DNA of 7,198 bases from an uncultured Oscillospiraceae bacterium. Lineage in GTDB: Bacteria; Bacillota; Clostridia; Oscillospirales; Oscillospiraceae. Below are positions 5,575 through 7,198 of the stretch, in pieces; the first letter of the stretch is position 1; every line of letters starts with the position of its first letter. The DNA lies in assembly GCA_900769835.1 (NCBI GenBank), contig CAAGIE010000098.1, positions 1-7,198 of the forward strand, written 5' to 3'. Under the pieces are notes generated by a model. The model did not search any database and was not told the DNA's origin. It worked only from the letters and a program-made list of their open reading frames with translations. Position numbers and translations under genes: made by a program.

Positions 5575-6347
5575 TTGTGCAGACCCTTCTCTCGCAAAAT
5601 TTGCAGAACCTCATCGGGGTTGTTGCAGGTAATCAGTTCCACGCCGCAGGCCACCATCTTGTCGATACTCTCGGCGTCCCTTGTGGATGCCGGCGCCCAG
5701 ATGCGGATGCCGGTGTCCCGATGGAATTTGCAAATTTCCTCGGCGGTGGCGTATTTCAAGTAGGAGCAGGCGCAGTAGCCGAAACTGTAAAGGGGCAATT
5801 CACTGCCCTCCGTCTTCAGCACCTCCGCGGGAAAAAACAGGTGCTGGCGATACTTACCGCCATACTTTTTATAAACATACTCGTTGAGTTTCTGGTGGAA
5901 ACTGTTGATCACGCAACGCTCCCCGAAGCCGTATTCTTCGATCATAGCGATGGTGGCATCGCAGGTGGCGCAGGCCGTTTCCTCCCAGCCCGCCACGGGA
6001 TACTCTTTGAGTTCAATGTCGATGGTCAGGGTGGGGTGATCTTTGATCAGTTCTAAAAATTCCCGCAGGGTGGGGATCGTTTCGCCGTTGCCGGCGTCCA
6101 GCGCCTTCAGTTCTGCCAGAGCATAGTCGCAGACCCGACCGGTGCCGTTGGTGGTGCGGTCCAGGGTGGCATCGTGGATCAGCACCAACTGGCCGTCCCC
6201 GGTGATGCGCACGTCGGTCTCGATCTGGTCTACACCCAAATCGATCGCCGCCCGAAAGGCCGCCAGCGTGTTTTCCGGGTATTTATCTTTCCAGCCGCGA
6301 TGGGCCGCCACAAAAATATTCTTGTTGCTCTGTGTCCAGTAATTCAC
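5571..6347 (-). CDS. Glycerophosphodiester phosphodiesterase
   Basis: This enzyme cleaves glycerophosphodiesters (deacylated phospholipids) to glycerol 3-phosphate and an alcohol. The 258 residues form a single GDPD TIM barrel with all core motifs: H16-R17-G18 in AAHRG, PENT (24-27), E43 and D45 in IETDVR, H58-D59 in LIHDATLDRTTNGTG, and E112/K114 in DIELK. E43, D45 and E112 are the expected metal ligands, and H16 and H58 are the catalytic histidines. The late barrel motifs VINSF (146-150) and ITCNNPDE (239-246) also fit. There is no signal peptide, so it is cytoplasmic, like UgpQ rather than secreted GlpQ. The start is GTG at 6345-6347, preceded by AAGGCGGTGG (6352-6361). First gene of a two-gene operon. 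Confidence 0.93.
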   Translation of the reverse strand: MNYWTQSNKNIFVAAHRGWKDKYPENTLAAFRAAIDLGVDQIETDVRITGDGQLVLIHDATLDRTTNGTGRVCDYALAELKALDAGNGETIPTLREFLELIKDHPTLTIDIELKEYPVAGWEETACATCDATIAMIEEYGFGERCVINSFHQKLNEYVYKKYGGKYRQHLFFPAEVLKTEGSELPLYSFGYCACSYLKYATAEEICKFHRDTGIRIWAPASTRDAESIDKMVACGVELITCNNPDEVLQILREKGLHK

Positions 6348-6375
6348 AAAACCACCGCCTTTTTCTGTCCCCTAC

Positions 6376-6404
6376 ACCATAGCACAACCATCCGGGAAAG
6401 TAAA
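6376..6404 (-). promoter_or_regulatory. Predicted promoter of the phosphodiesterase operon
   Basis: On the minus strand: -35 TTTACT (6399-6404), a 17-bp spacer that begins TTCCCGG and ends TGC, and -10 TATGGT (6376-6381), an extended -10. It lies about 29 bp before the GTG start. Confidence 0.65.
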
Positions 6405-6512
6405 GCCTTTCACCTCATTTCTGATGGAATAGACGGCGGCGACCCCTTGCTGACAACATTGACACCAATCGACCGTTTCTGCTGGGCGATGAATAGCCTA
6501 ATACATAGAATA

Positions 6513-6539
6513 ACAGCGGAGTGAATTTCACTCCGCTGT
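6513..6539 (-). terminator. Probable terminator of the MGMT-family gene
   Basis: An 11-bp perfect stem ACAGCGGAGTG (6513-6523) with CACTCCGCTGT (6529-6539) and an AATTT loop, about 26 bases past the gene's stop. On the minus strand TATTCTATG follows, a weak T tract, so termination may be inefficient. The neighbouring stretch 6405-6512 shows no gene. Confidence 0.6.
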
Positions 6540-6565
6540 GTTTGTTAGCAAAAAACATGTAACCA

Positions 6566-6865
6566 TTATGGCTGATAGCGATATTTCTTCAAATCTACGC
6601 GGTTATTCTTTACTGCAATTCCATCCGCAAGAAGCTTTTGCCTTTGTACCGCTAATCCGCCAAAGGCATAGTGTTCAGAAAGTTTACCTTGACTGTTTAC
6701 AACCTTATAACAGGGATATTTTGCCCCATCTGGATTTTCATGAAGGATATTTCCTATCGCCCGTGCATAATGAATATTGCCAAAGAATTCCCCGATTTGT
6801 CCATAAGTAACCACTTTCCCAGCAGGAATGGTGGTTAAAAAATCATAGATTGCCTGTTTGTCCAT
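6566..6865 (-). CDS. MGMT-family alkyltransferase-like protein
   Basis: A small stand-alone protein of 99 residues with the C-terminal DNA-binding fold of O6-alkylguanine-DNA alkyltransferases. Recognisable parts are IPAGKVVTYGQIGEF (13-27), ARAIGNIL (34-41, with the Arg that flips the base), YPCYKVVNSQGKLS (50-63) and HYAFGG (65-70). C52 is the acceptor-cysteine position, so it is not an alkyltransferase-like protein with Trp there. The classic PCHRV reads PCYKV here: the His of the catalytic relay is Tyr54. The N-terminal Ada-like domain is absent. It may repair, or only recognise, alkylated guanine. The reading can begin at a GTG at 6871, but AAGGAG (6874-6879) is only two bases from that and eight from the ATG at 6863-6865, so I chose the ATG. 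It is more AT-rich than its left-hand neighbours. Confidence 0.87.
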   Translation of the reverse strand: MDKQAIYDFLTTIPAGKVVTYGQIGEFFGNIHYARAIGNILHENPDGAKYPCYKVVNSQGKLSEHYAFGGLAVQRQKLLADGIAVKNNRVDLKKYRYQP

Positions 6866-6887
6866 CTGCACCTCTCCTTTTGAGATT

Positions 6888-6915
6888 ATTTTATCACATC
6901 GATTTGAAAAAGCAA
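6888..6915 (-). promoter_or_regulatory. Possible promoter of the MGMT-family gene
   Basis: On the minus strand TTGCTT (6910-6915), a 16-bp spacer and TAAAAT (6888-6893). It overlaps a short inverted repeat, GATTTG (6901-6906) with CAAATC (6913-6918), which might be an operator. Confidence 0.45.
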
Positions 6916-6938
6916 ATCTATCAGTATAAATCTTCCCC

Positions 6939-6970
6939 TTTTACAAATAATAGCATCGTAATTTGTAAAA
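6939..6970. promoter_or_regulatory. Perfect 10-bp inverted repeat upstream of spoVT
   Basis: TTTTACAAAT (6939-6948) and ATTTGTAAAA (6961-6970) are exact reverse complements separated by 12 bp (6949-6960). The right arm is one base from the spoVT ribosome binding site AAGGAG (6972-6977). It could be an operator, perhaps for SpoVT itself, or a leader hairpin that masks translation. The spacer ends in CATCGTA (6954-6960), which resembles a sigma-G -10, but no matching -35 lies 17-18 bp upstream. Confidence 0.6.
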
Positions 6971-6987
6971 TAAGGAGATAGATATAT

Positions 6988-7198
6988 ATGAAAGCAACAG
7001 GTATCGTTCGCAGAGTGGACGATTTAGGTCGTATCGTGATTCCCAAAGAAATTCGCAGAACCCTCAAGATTCGGGAGGGAGATCCCTTGGAGATCTACAC
7101 GGAGAAGGACGGCGGGGTGATCTTCCGCAAGTACTCCCCCATGGAGGACCTGCAGGAATTCCCCGGCCATATTTGCGAGGCCATCCACGCCACCACCG
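6988..7198 (+). CDS. spoVT: SpoVT, sporulation transcription factor (partial)
   Basis: The first 70 residues are nearly the textbook SpoVT/AbrB N-terminus: MKATGIVRRVDDLGRIVIPK, then EIRRTLKIREGDPLEIYTEK and DGGVIFRKYSP. This is the swapped-hairpin DNA-binding domain (about 1-50). The GAF-like C-terminal domain should follow beyond the window, as the full protein is usually about 180 residues. In Bacillus, SpoVT acts in the forespore and tunes sigma-G genes late in sporulation. AbrB itself lacks this KYSP-plus-GAF extension. The start is ATG at 6988 with AAGGAG ten bases upstream. The gene is cut by the right edge and diverges from the MGMT-family gene over 122 bp. Confidence 0.93.
   Translation, partial: MKATGIVRRVDDLGRIVIPKEIRRTLKIREGDPLEIYTEKDGGVIFRKYSPMEDLQEFPGHICEAIHATT

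Noticed and set aside
6174..6524. Open frame of 116 codons antisense to the phosphodiesterase and into the intergenic region
   Set aside because: Most of it mirrors the phosphodiesterase gene; the remaining part has no recognisable motif and ends in a terminator stem.
6954..6960. Sigma-G type -10 (CATCGTA) for spoVT
   Set aside because: The -35 region 17-18 bp upstream (around 6930-6936) does not match GHATR. A GTATA at 6924-6928 is about 25 bp away, too far.

Overview
The window looks like a piece of chromosome from a spore-forming, gut-type Clostridium relative (Bacillota, probably Oscillospiraceae-like; inference). Four things point that way. There is a near-canonical SpoVT N-terminus at the right edge. 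Strong AAGGAGG-type ribosome binding sites and compact Rho-independent terminators separate most genes. A beta-glucuronidase is present, a common gut-bacterial function. One intergenic region carries palindromic repeats. There are no rRNA or tRNA genes, no IS element and no CRISPR array.

Layout, left to right. Positions 1-369 hold no gene I can support: a terminator (5-43), a stretch with small hairpins that ends in a second terminator-like hairpin (212-237), and then an extended -10 promoter. Positions 370-2097 (+) encode a GH2 beta-glucuronidase. It converges, through a shared bidirectional terminator, on a minus-strand TIM-barrel glycoside-hydrolase-like protein (2133-3596; start re-assigned from its RBS). 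Next, a minus-strand SHOCT-domain protein (3716-4327) and a plus-strand 67-aa XRE/Cro-type repressor (4420-4623) diverge from a 92-bp region. That region holds two copies of TGTAACA-N3-TGTTACA, very likely the repressor's operators. A 370-bp non-coding island (4661-5028) follows. It contains one GGGCGAAC hairpin and four related hairpin elements whose flanks are conserved while their stem sequences change in a complementary way; two of these lie in a roughly 98-bp tandem duplication. Then come a two-gene minus-strand operon (glycerophosphodiester phosphodiesterase, then a YgjV-family membrane protein, sharing GTGA), a small MGMT-family DNA repair protein (6566-6865, minus) and, divergently, spoVT (6988 to the edge).

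How the genes fit together. The GH2 enzyme, the GH-like protein and the phosphodiesterase are separate transcription units, all apparently cytoplasmic and catabolic. Their promoters share one architecture: TTTACW or TGGACT, a 17-bp spacer beginning TTCC, and a TGN-extended TATGST -10. The SHOCT/XRE pair looks like a self-contained regulatory module. No known defence or secretion system is visible. The most unusual features are the covarying hairpin repeats, the duplicated operator and the perfect inverted repeat in front of spoVT.
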